The position numbers and the translations under genes were made by a program. Positions 15,501 through 27,500 of a stretch of 64,000 bases of DNA are shown here, one piece after another (the stretch's first letter is position 1; every line of letters begins with the position of its first letter). The stretch comes from Meghimatium bilineatum (taxonomy: Eukaryota; Mollusca; Gastropoda; Stylommatophora; Philomycidae). The stretch covers positions 56,572,883-56,636,882 of the forward strand of contig CM067298.1 in the NCBI GenBank assembly GCA_034231615.1. The letters run 5' to 3'. Under the pieces are notes generated by a model, which did not search any database, was not told the origin of the DNA, and saw only the letters and a program-made list of their open reading frames with translations.

Positions 15501-18500
15501 AATGTAATTTTTTGTCGCTGGGTATTGCTATCATCATTAATTTGCTTGGTTAGTTTCCACAGCTTTCTCCCTTCCTTTTCAAAATTTAGTTTTTGAGTTT
15601 TTTCCCTCCAGCTTCTTCTCTGTGTTTCTATCTTTTCTTTAGTAAACTTTGCTTTGGTTTTTTTGTAGAGCGATGTGGTTCTGTTGTGATGGTTGCGTCT
15701 CTGCCATATTACATGCTTCAGTCAGTTCTTCCTGTAGTTTTTGGAGTGTATTGGTCCAATATGATACATAATTCTTCCTTGCTCCTCTTGATATTGTCTC
15801 CTTAACTGCCTGAAGTATTCCTTTATTAAACTCCATGATAATAGTGTTGATGTCTCTGCCTGTTAATTTTATGTCTTTTGTAAGTAGGTTTGTTCTATGT
15901 TTATATATTTGCCAGTTTGCTTTCTTGTAGTTCCATCTTGGCTTAGTTGGTCTTGTAATTGTTGATTTGTTCACTTGGATGATAATTGGACGGTGATCAC
16001 TGCCACCAAGTTGTTCGCCTATTGTTCTTTCCATTATTCCAGCCAGTTCTGAGGTGCAGAATGCCAGGTCTGGGGTTGAAGTGCTATGCCATCTTCTTGA
16101 GTAGAGAGTGGGTGGATCCTGTAGATTGTTCAGGAGGATTAGGTTGTTATCATCTTGCCAACTTTCTATCTCTTCTCCCCTTCTTTCTAAATTGTTATAT
16201 CCCCAGCTTTGGGAGTGGCTGTTAAAGTCTCCCACTGCCAGAAAGTGTTTGTTCGGGATGTTAATACTGGTCATGTTTAATGGGATGCCATTTGGGCAGT
16301 AGAAGTTTAGTATGTCCAGTTCAAGGGAGTTGTCTTTTATATGAATTATCTGGTATTCTGCGCCTTCCTCTTGTGTTTTCGTTTCTATGGCGTTGATGTT
16401 ATCCTTGACAAGAGTTAATATGCCGCCTTTCCTCCGATCTTTCCTGTCTACTCTAAAGCATTGGTACCCTCGTATTTTGAATGTTATTTTTTCGTTGAGA
16501 TGGGTTTCCTGTATGCAGCAAATACTAATTTCTTTCTGGTGCAAGGTGTTTTCGAGTTCAGTTTTTTTATTTCTAACTCCCTCTGCATTCCAGTGCATAA
16601 TATTCAGAGGGGTTTTCGTCCTGTCTGGTTGGCCAGTCGCTTCCTCTACTGCCTCCTGGCTACACGAGGTAGACTAGAAGAGCCTCCAGAAGCTGGGGGT
16701 GGATTCTGTCGAGGTTCAGAATCCGGCACTGCTCCTGCCTGGGGGAACTTCACAGGGCTAGCACCATGACAATTTTTATAATTTTTTCGTGCAGACATGT
16801 CAACTATTCGGTTTGCATGATACCATGGTTGCTGGTGTGCCTCTCGGCCTGGCATCTCTGACTTCATCACCTATGCTTGCTTGGGCAGGATTGTGACCCT
16901 ACTCGATATTGGGTTGGCCCGACCAATCTTAGTTTCCAGCCTCTTGTTGCTGGACTAAGCCTCATCTCCATGTCAAGGAGTTGGCATGAGTGGGGGTGAA
17001 AAACATTAGTAACTAGAGTAACTTGTAGGGCTTAAATACAATTTTGTGATTATGAGCTTCATTTCCAAGTCCTTCCTTTTAGCAATTGAAACCTAGAAAA
17101 TGCTCTCCCTAAACACCCCCCCCCCCCCTTCCAAATCTGTGGGCCTGCATGTGCCCTCAGACAGATCATCTATGAATCTCTTGTTTGACATCACGTTTAT
17201 GAAATTATAAATAGAAATAAGATTTTTAACAAAAGAAAGAACTGAGGAAAGCAAATATATTGTAGTGCTCAAATTAATTGATTGTTTTGTTATTACAAGA
17301 CAACAATGACAAACATAATGAATAGTGTCTCTGCCTTTGGCAGATGTCCTATAGGCCCATGTTTACTATGAAGATTTGCATGCAGCAGCAAAAACTGTCC
17401 AGGATAATTAGTTATTTATTACCATAACCATAGTGATGGCTGTGCAATTGCATGCCATGCTTAGTGCCCTACGGAACAGATACTATTATTCTACACTGTA
17501 CACCTAAGTAAATTATAGGCCTAGTGATCAGTCCATGTTCTTAATTGTTATAATCTATTTATTATATCATAAATCTAACAACCAAACAAAAATACATTTA
17601 TGATTCTTTCGTAAAAATCTGACATGATGAAATTAATAAATAGAATAGTCATATGGCCGATGACAACATCTTGAACAAGGTTGTGAGTACAAAATATTGA
17701 TGTCTTAAAAAATTATATGCATCTTCCAGTAATGTCTAACATTCATACACATTTTTAAAGAACTTAATAATTATAGAAGAAACTGTTGCAATCTAAATTT
17801 TAAAAGATTATAATGGTTTTAACTTACCTATAATAATAAATAGAACAAGCTGTATGGCCGATGTGAGCAAAAATATTGATGTTTTTAAAAATTATTTGCA
17901 TCTTCCAGCAATCTAATATTCTTAAAAGTTACACATATCAACATAAAAGTCATCTAAGAACTTAATAAAACTAAGAACATATTGTTGCAATATAAATTAA
18001 AAGTGAATATAATGGTTTTAACTTGCCTATAAGCACTAAATTAAGTCTTACTACAATGTGAGATTTTTATTTTTTAAATCGAAGTGTCGTATGCATGTCA
18101 AAAAGTGACAGATCTTACTCATATAATCTGTTATAGGAAATGATGCATTTACTCTAAATATTTCTGGAAAATTCAGCGTGTTTGAACTTTTCCAAAAAAA
18201 AGCTAGTCACAAGATATTTATAGCATATGAATAAATTTATGATGCTCTCTGACCGGGATGTCAAAGTACTTAACAAGTCATGGAAAATGAGATATCTGAT
18301 CTACCAGCCAACACTGGAAACAACAACAGGTAGAAGACCCTGAATCACTTCCAGAAATGGGGCACTCAACTGATCCATGCTGCCAAAAAAATGATACCAT
18401 CCATAAGTTTAGAAGAAAGGTACAAACAATAATTTTTAGATTGAGAACTCCACTGAAGACAGTTGTGTCAGACCATCGGTGAAAATAAAATGGTGACAAC

Positions 18501-21500
18501 ACATTTCCATTCTCTGGACTACATCCTGCTGGAAATCTAGTAGGACCATGGTCCTGCTACAAGGGAGATCCGGCAGAAGTTTGAGAATGAACACTGAAGA
18601 AGAAGATTGATAACAGACCAAAACAGATTTTAAAAAACATAATATATGACACTTTATTTGTGACACTGATATGTTCACTTGTGGACAATCTGCAGAAAAT
18701 ATAGAATATATTCTGCACAACTGTCTACTATACAACACCACAAGAAAATAACTGGTTATCTGAAACAACTTTTACAGATAAGCTTGACTGTTCTGCCTTG
18801 TTTCTGGTGACGACAGTGCAGTTAGGTGAAGAAATTCATATAGGTATATAAATCCCACAAAAGAAAAAGGAAGAAGAAGAAAGATAACTGCTTCATACTG
18901 TGGATAAAAGATAACTGCTTCATACTGTGGATAAAAGATAACTGCTTCATACTGTGGGTAAAAGATAACTGCTTCATACTGTGGATAAAAGATAACTGCT
19001 TCATACTGTGGATAAAAGATAACTGCTTCATACTGTGGATAAAAGATAACTGCTTCATACTGTGGGTAAAAGATAACTGCTTCATACTGTGGGTAAAAGA
19101 TAACTGCTTCATACTGTGGGTAAAACTGGTTTTTTTTAATGTGTCTTGTAATTTGTGCAAGTTTGTTATTTTGTAAATAATATTTGCAGGTCTTCCACCA
19201 GATCGGGAAAAGTTTTTCCAGTTACTGTTTTTAGATCACAGCCTTTCAATAGAGTGTCCTAATTATTCTGGCTTCCGCCTAACACAGGTAACCATATCCA
19301 ATTATAGGTTTGCAAATTAGTCACCACTTATATTCTTAATCTTTTAACTTGTTCTCACTAGGCATTTATTAACCACAACTTACATTATTAGTATAATAGT
19401 CAAGCTTTGATGTGGTCACCAAAAGGCAAGAGAAAATGAGGAAGACCAAAAGAAACTTTACGTAGAACTATTACAAGGGAACATTTCACCATCGTTATCA
19501 GAAACAATGAAGATCTAAAGCAAATTGCAATGAAACAAGAGACATGGAAATCTATGACATCCGCCCTATGTGCCATCTTTGGCCCTAGAGGAATAACTAA
19601 CTAACTAACACTATTAGTAACATGTTTACACATCAATCACACTTTAAAAAAACTTCTTTAATACTTTACCAATCAACAGTCCTGAGTGTTCTTATCTCCC
19701 ATTACCAAGGGTGTATGCAAATTTTTTAGTCATAGACAGCACTATCTTTAAAAATCTGTATAAAATCAAACTCACAACATAGAGCTTTGAACGTTTCTAT
19801 GTGTCTAATGAATGAGTTTTCTGGAGGAATTTTAAATCCCTACAGTTATTTCAAGAGCGTTATCCTACTTATTATAATGCTGGGTTTCTATTTACATTAT
19901 CTTCTATTTATCACAAAAACTTACCTTCTGGAGTTTCAGATTTATAAAAAAATAATACTCCTAAATGATATTAAGAGACTGTTTCCTGAGTGCTGCCATT
20001 TGGAAATGACCTACTATCCCGGATGAGCTAAGCTATTCTTTAGGATTTATATAGAATCCTAGGAGTAACAATAAGAGACAGAATCAGAAATAAAAACATC
20101 AGAAGACTAACAAACACAATGCCAATCCTGGATTACATCAGAATACAGCAGATTTTAAAGTGGTTTTAACATGCTTCCAGGTTACAATCAGACAGTGCCC
20201 CTCAATAAATATTACTATACAGATGCGATGTATACACAGCAAGTGGCAGACCATGCAAACGATGGATTATAGAAATAAAGAAGTCAACGAAAACAAACAT
20301 GAGCACACAAAAAGCCATCTCCAGAGAACTCTTCTACTGATGATGCTGCAAGGTACAAAAGGGTATAAAGTGAAAAGAAAGAAACAGCACGTACTGGAAT
20401 ATTTCCAGTGCCAAGATGCTTGTTCCTAATCAAGAATCAATCATGAACATTGCCTATTCACTGCTAGAAGTGACCTACACTTCTACAGGCATCTTCTTCA
20501 GCCTTCATTCTCAAACTCCTGCTGGTTCTCTCATGTAGCAGGACAATGATCCTACTAGATTTTCAGGAGGATGTAAATGCTCAGAAAATTTCCAGAGAAT
20601 GGAAATTCATTGTTTCGCCATTTATTTGCGCGCTGATAGCCCAACACATCCATCTTCGGCAGTACAGCCATCTGATTTAAACACTATTTGTGTTCTAATA
20701 ATTCCTACAAAGTACCATATTTTTATTTGATTATTCAACTATTTGATTTCTCTCTTTGATCTCACTGTACAGCAGCTATTTTGAAAAATCCTTATCTAGC
20801 ATGTGAATAACAAGGCTTGCCTACCTAACTAAAGCCAGCTGCAGTAATGTATAGACACTTGAGATTTTGGTTCTCATGGTGACCTCTCATTTTCAGGACG
20901 CTCACACCATCAGATCCTGAATAACTTCTTGCGTAAATCATCTATATTTATCTCTTCTGATATAGCTTTATCTTACATATATTTATAGAATTACATATAT
21001 TTTATTTTGTTGTCAAACTTAATATTTCTTGTTTTATAAATTCATCTTCATGTTGTTGCATATAATATGAAAGTTACATAATTTCTCCTGTGGTCAATAG
21101 AGCTTTTTAGCAGTTTGGCATTATTTAAAGATATGTGCTAAAATATTTTATGTCACCCAGAAAATCACATCAAAATTGGAAATATTTATCAATAGTCTCC
21201 TTTACTTCACATTAGATGGTCAGAGCTGACATCAAATTATTATGATTTGTGAAAGAGAATACAACCAGTGCCCAGTGGGGATAGAGATAAAAGTAAAAAA
21301 TAGAGATGAATAGGACACACCTCAGAAACATGTCTGACATAATCAGACAGAACGTAGATGGGAACCCACAGGGAAAGAGGAGAGTTGGAAAACCTAGAAA
21401 CACCTGGAAAAGAACAATAGAAGAGACCACATCAAGGTGGGCAGCACCTTGTGTTCCACAGGGAACTGAAAGGAAATAGATAATTTTATTTTTCTTGAGT

Positions 21501-24500
21501 TGTTTGGTGTCAGCAGTAATTTGTTTATGCAAGCTTGACTCCCAAATCATCATCATCAAGTGCCGTCTCCGCAACGAAGGTTGGCTGCAACGTATCTCCA
21601 ACATCTCCTGTCTCTTGTCTTGGTGGTGCACTCTGCTAGACTGTAACCTGTCCATCGTGTAATGTTACTCTCCCACTTGTATCTCTGCCTACCTCTTGCT
21701 CGCTTCCCTTTGACTTTACCCTCAAGTAAGGTCTTCAATAGGGTGTCATGTCTTTTAATGTGTCCAAAGTATTTTATTTGCCTGATCTTTATTTCTCTTA
21801 GTAGTTCTTTCTTCATATTAAGTGTTTTTAGCACCTCTTTATTTGTTTTCTTCTCTTTCCATGATGTTCTCCCTATTCTTCTATATACCCACATCTCAAA
21901 GGCATCAATTTTGTCTTCTAATTGTTTATTTAGTGTCCATGTTTCTGAGCCATACATTAATATGGAATAGATGTAGCATTTTATAATTCTCATTTTTAAC
22001 TTGTTTGTAATTTGTTTAGATATTAATAATTTCCTCATGTCATTGAAGGTACTTTTAGCCATTCCTATTCTCCTTTTAACTTCTGTTTCACATCTTCCAT
22101 CATTTGTGACTATGTGTCCAAGATATTGATACTGTTTTACTTGTTGTAGTTTCTCTCCCTGTATGTTTATGTTTACCTCCTGTTCTTCTGTGTTTTTGCT
22201 GATTATCATGGTTTTTGTTTTTTGAATGTTTATATCCAGTCCATATTCATTACTTGATTTATTGACTTGATCTATTAGTCTGTGTAGTTCATGTTCACTT
22301 TCTGCTAAAAGAACAGTGCATATCTAATGTTGTTTATTATTTTCCCATTGATCTTGAGTCCTGGTATTTCTTCTATATTTTTAAAGATATTCTCGGTGTA
22401 GATATTAAATAGGCTTGGTGATAAAATGCATCCTTGTCTTACCCCTCTTATTTCTATGTACGGAGAGTAGCTGTTTTCACACCTTATTGATGCAGTTTGT
22501 TCCCAATATATATTTCTAATCAGCCCGATGTCTTTTCCAAATACAATGATCTAAATTTAACATTTATGGGTATTATTTATATTTTTCTCATGGCCAAGGC
22601 TGATTTTGAGTCTTTGGCTCGTTGTGAGTCTAGCAAGTCTCTGGAACAGGATATGCAGTTTAGAAAGTCAGTAAAACCAGCTCTTACAGCCCTGGAGAAC
22701 ATCTTGGGTCCAGACTATGTTCAGTGCAAGTTTGTTCTACCACACTGTAGAACTTCAGGTGAGCTGGATAAATTGTTCATATTTTCTGGGCTGTTTAAGT
22801 AAACAATTACAATTCAAAGAAGGTTTTATTTGGCTATCTAACCATGAAGGATCAAGCACAACCTAAATTTCTAGTTTCATATGTGCTTATTAACACAAGG
22901 AATGGCTAAATGTACCTTCAATGACATGAGGAAAATAGTAACATCTAAACAAATTACAAAGTTAAAAATGAGAACTATAAAATGCTACATTTATTCTATA
23001 TTAATGTATGGATCAGAAATATGGACACTTGACAGAATTGATGTCTTTGAGATGTGGATATATAGAAGAATAGGAGAACATCATTGAAACAGAAGAAAAC
23101 AAACAAAGAGGTTCTAACCACACTTAAGATGAAGAAAGAATTATTAAGAGAAATAAAGATCAGACAAATAAAATATTTTGGACACAATAAAAGACATAAA
23201 ACTTTTTTGAAGACCTTACTTGAGGGTAAAGTCAAAGGAAAGCGAGCAAGAGGTAGGTAGAGAATACAAGTGGGAGAATAACATCACAAGATGGACAGGT
23301 TACAGTCTATCAGAGTGCACCACCAAAACAAGAGACCTGGGATGTTGGAGGTCTGTTGCAGCCAACCTTCGTTGCGAAGAAAGTGCTTGATGATGATGAT
23401 TAACACAAGATTTATTAGAATTAGCACTTTGCTGACTAGCAGTCCAGAGCATACTTATCTCCCATTACTAAAGATATGAGCAAATTTTAGAACCAAAAAA
23501 TTACAACTCTGTTTTGAAAAATTTACTGAAAACAAATCACAGCATAGCTCTTTGAAATTTCATGTGCCATACTGAATGTTTGTGTTGTTTAATGAAATCA
23601 AAGAAGCCACAGGAACAAGCTTACAAAAAGCACATAAGAATTCCATCTCCAGAGAACTCTTCTACCCCTGTCGCCGCAAGGCAAACAAGGGTCACAGCGT
23701 ATAGATAGATAGAATGAATTTTGAAGCTCAAGTTTAATTCCAAGAGACAGAATCATTCTTCTGTGGTCATGTTATATTGTCAGGCCTGTCGTCAGGGCGA
23801 AGTCCACTGTCTACTTCAGGTCAGAGTGGTTGCCCCATAGCTTATGCCTGAAGTCTGTATCCTCTGGCCAGGTCTGCTTTCTTTGCTCTTTGTATGTTGG
23901 GCAATCCTGAAGTATGTGTTCTAGAGTCTGGGTTCTTGATCCACATGGAAATTTATCTGTGTATGAGATTCTCAATCAGTAAAGGTGACCCAACAGTCTG
24001 CAGTGACCTGTTCTAAGGTGAAATATTCTGGTCTGTTGATATCTTTGGAGGTGATGTATTGCATCATGTTTGTCTTCCACTTCCATTTGTTTCTTCCACT
24101 TTGCTGTGTGTGTTCTGGATTATTGTTTTTGCTTCTCTGTAGGACAGTGGGTGTCTGTGTTGTTCCTTTTTGCTTCCTGTTTTTGACACAGCATCCACTT
24201 TTCATTTCCCATGATTCCACACTGTGATGGTATCCATTGAAGAGCAATAGCTGATGATTTCTGGATATGTCTTAGCTCATGTCTGATGTTGTACAGAAGG
24301 CTTTCGTTTCTGTTGCTTTGAATTGATTCCGGTAAGGATCTGCAATCTGTGAATATAGCTATCTTCTTTGGTTTTGGCAGTCCTGGTTCAGTGAATACTT
24401 TCAGTGCTTGATAGAGTGCAACTGCTTCTGCTCTAAAGTTGGAAGAGTATTTCCCGGTTGGAAATGATTTTGATATTGTCTTCCTGTCTTTGAGTCTTGA

Positions 24501-27500
24501 AATAATTCCTCCTCCTCCGTTCCTTACTGCTCCCTCTGCCGATCCATCTGTTTAGACGTGTTCATTCCTTTGGATTGTATTTTATTTCTATCATCTCTAG
24601 TGTCAATGTTTTAATTGAGTTGAAGTCGGGTATTCCTTGTTAATTATTCCAGAAACATCTGTTATTATGACATTTTGGAGACTATTGTCTGGCTTTTCAA
24701 AATCTGTTAGTGTTTCAATTTCATTTGGGAGGTTTATGAGGATATCCTTGTGCTGTTGATGGAGATGGTTGGAGATGTGACAGAAGCTGATTCTCTTCAG
24801 CCTGCTTGTGGTTGATCTATAAAGTTGCACAAGCATCGTGATTTGGCATGAGCTTAATTTTGTTCCCTTTGCACAAGCACTCTTTCTTCTCTTCATTCAT
24901 CCAGTGGGCGGATGTTTACATGTTTTTCCATTGCATGGATTGGAGTGGTTGTCATTCCTCCTGAGTCCTGCATTTTGTACTTTAGAAAGGCGATCAGTAT
25001 TGGTTTTGATGCTGATACCCAGGCTGTCATTCCATATTCTACTACAGGTCTGACTGTACCCATGTAGACTTTTCATAGCATACTTTCATTTTCTCCCCAC
25101 CTTGTTCCTGCAAGTTTCTTCATCAAAGATAGTTTCATGGTTGCTTTTTGCTCTGTGGTTATCGGGTGTGGTTTCCAGGGGAGTTACTTGTCTAGTTTGA
25201 CCCCGAGATATGTGAGATTCTCCGTATGTGCTAACTCACTTCCATTTATTTTTATATTTGCTTTTTCTTGGTGGTTTGAAAGTGAGAAGATGGTAGTCAC
25301 AGTTTTGTAGAGGTTGATCTGGACTCCCCAGTCAGATACTCATTCAGGGTGTCAAATGCTGTCTGCATTCTGTTCTTTGCAGTGGATAGGTTGCCTGCCA
25401 CACTCCAGGCAGCAAAGTCATCTGCATGGAGGGCCTTTGAAATTTGATGTGACAGATTCTCTCCAATATCATTGATGAATACCAGGAAGAGGATATGAGA
25501 GGCTTCGCTCCTCCCAGGTTTTAGCTGATAGGAGCAACGTGATAAATTAGGGCACACATGCTATAACAAAATGTGGTCATGCAAAAATCAACCCTAATTT
25601 ATCCCAGTATCTGTGCCATTTTTGCTTACACACTCTGTCTTTGGTAGGCTGGGTTGTGTTTTTCTGTTGTCTGGGATATCTCCCAGACAAAAATTGAATG
25701 AGTAGGAGACTGAAGTAAAACTGTGTACCATATGAAGTCTTGAGCTCATTGTTCATTTATTTCTGTGTTGTTTGCCCCTATCTTGGTGTAGGCCTTTTGG
25801 TCGAAACATCAAATTTATTCATTCATGTAGCCTTTACGTAATTCTTATCTAACACAATTTTTAAATATTTATCTACTGTTTACAGTATAGATGAATAATT
25901 AAGAAAGTTCAGGTAGCAATTTTCAGCTGAGAGACTAGAAATATCTACCAAGAATTGAACACTATGCCAAAGAATACTATTCTTGTAGGTATTTGTTTGA
26001 TGACATTTCATCTGTGCATTGCTGGTGCCAAAAAAGGGTAGTAAAGAATAGCAACACTTTTATCTGCTATGCGTATCATACAAGGTGACAATGGAGGTTT
26101 GGGAGTTAGCTGTCCCATCTCATTGACAGAGGGTCAAAGTTACCCAGAAGCCATGCTGAAATTAGCGGTGTCAGGGCACATTGTGCAGATATTGCAGTCA
26201 AACTGTAAACATAACAAAACATTTCATTTCTCTGCACTATAGCCTGCTAATCTGCAGGAGTTAGAGAATGAAAGCAGATGAAGTATAACATTTTAGACAA
26301 TTTGCATTGCTTGTTCCACTTCACATGCTGCTGTTCTGTTACTCTCTCAGACATTGTACTTGCCTATGACATGGATAAGCAAGTCTTTGTGAAGCCAGTA
26401 GAATTGCCATTAAGACCTTCCACAAAAGTTGATGAACATTCTTCTAACAAGACAACAAAAGAGTAAGTCTAAATATAATTTTTCTTTATTACAAGCAATT
26501 AATTTCTATCTTATTTTTCCACAAAGAGTTTTTTTTTAAATGACCAATGAAAAAGTTGGATCAGCCAAGATAAATCATCTATTGTGCTGACCCTCTCTTC
26601 AGTACGCTCTGCAACATTTGTCTCTCTCTATCATTTGTGACCAATATTAAGTTGGTGCATCTCATGTTGTTTGGAGAGAGATCATGATTCACATTTTTGA
26701 AAATATTCTGAGCATACAATGTTCAGCAGTACTTAATTGGTTGATAACTGATGATACATCAATACCCTTGGTAATACTTACAGACTGCTGTAAAATTTTG
26801 GTAAAACTCAAAGCATACTGCACAAGATAGAAAAGTACATGCTGAGAAAAGAATGGTGGGACTTACTACTGAATAACTTAATTGCCCAGAGCATTATATG
26901 GATATACTGCCCTGATCATGCTGGGGTCAGAGAAAATGACAGAACTGATTTATTGGCAGGCAATGCAGCGATAGATGGCACAATGATGAGAAGAGATAAA
27001 GCAGACTTGATCAAGGCAGTAATAAATTCATTTCAAGATGAAGATGTCGTCAATGATGCTGAAAATGTACACAAACAGAGAATGTTAGAAATGGGAGTAT
27101 CTAGAGGGGAGGGAAAGAAAAGTAAATCTTTTGGAAGGCCCTGAAGATCATGCAATCAACATCTGACCAGGACTCAGAGTCTACATACACTGGGATAGCT
27201 GCTGAAATGGAGGGCGGAGCACTAATGGGAGTACCCCACGTGCTGTGAAGCTAGTTTTCAATCAAGAATGTTGCAGAATGTCACAGGCTGCCATTACTCT
27301 TAATGCTGATAGATTATTGGTTATGATATTGTCAATATTTTCTTTGAAGCAAAGACTGCGATCAAATGTCACTTCAGATAACACAATGCAAGTATATGAG
27401 AAATGTCGATCTCAATAGACATATAGATTTCACTGCTGAAGTTTCTGTCCTGTTGATGATTTGTTTAGTAACAAGTGAGGATATCTAACAAGTGGATATC

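Larger units (their letters stand above)
12952..16995 (-). mobile_element. Probably full-length EN-RT-RNase H LINE (LINE C), 4044 bp, 11-bp TSD
   Basis: GTGAAAAACAT flanks it exactly at 12941-12951 and 16996-17006. In minus orientation the order is a short leader (16995-16600), AP-type endonuclease, reverse transcriptase and RNase H, then a 28-bp 3' UTR and a GAAGAAGAAGA tail. No separate ORF1 fits in the leader; a short proline-rich frame precedes the endonuclease. One polyprotein with EN, RT and RNase H suggests the I/Ingi-like group (inference). Damage is slight: a 1-base slip in a T7 run at 15658-15664 (A7 on the coding strand), nonsense codons near 15036 and 14207, and frame breaks near 14715 and 14580. 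Related truncated copies lie at 6880-8130 and 23785-25530. Confidence 0.9.

Noticed and set aside
13009-16769. Many + strand frames of 60-111 codons
   Set aside because: They are antisense shadows of the minus-strand LINE C polyprotein.
18822-19160. 112-codon minus frame of 9-residue repeats
   Set aside because: It is the translation of the 27-bp minisatellite; its openness follows from a period divisible by three.
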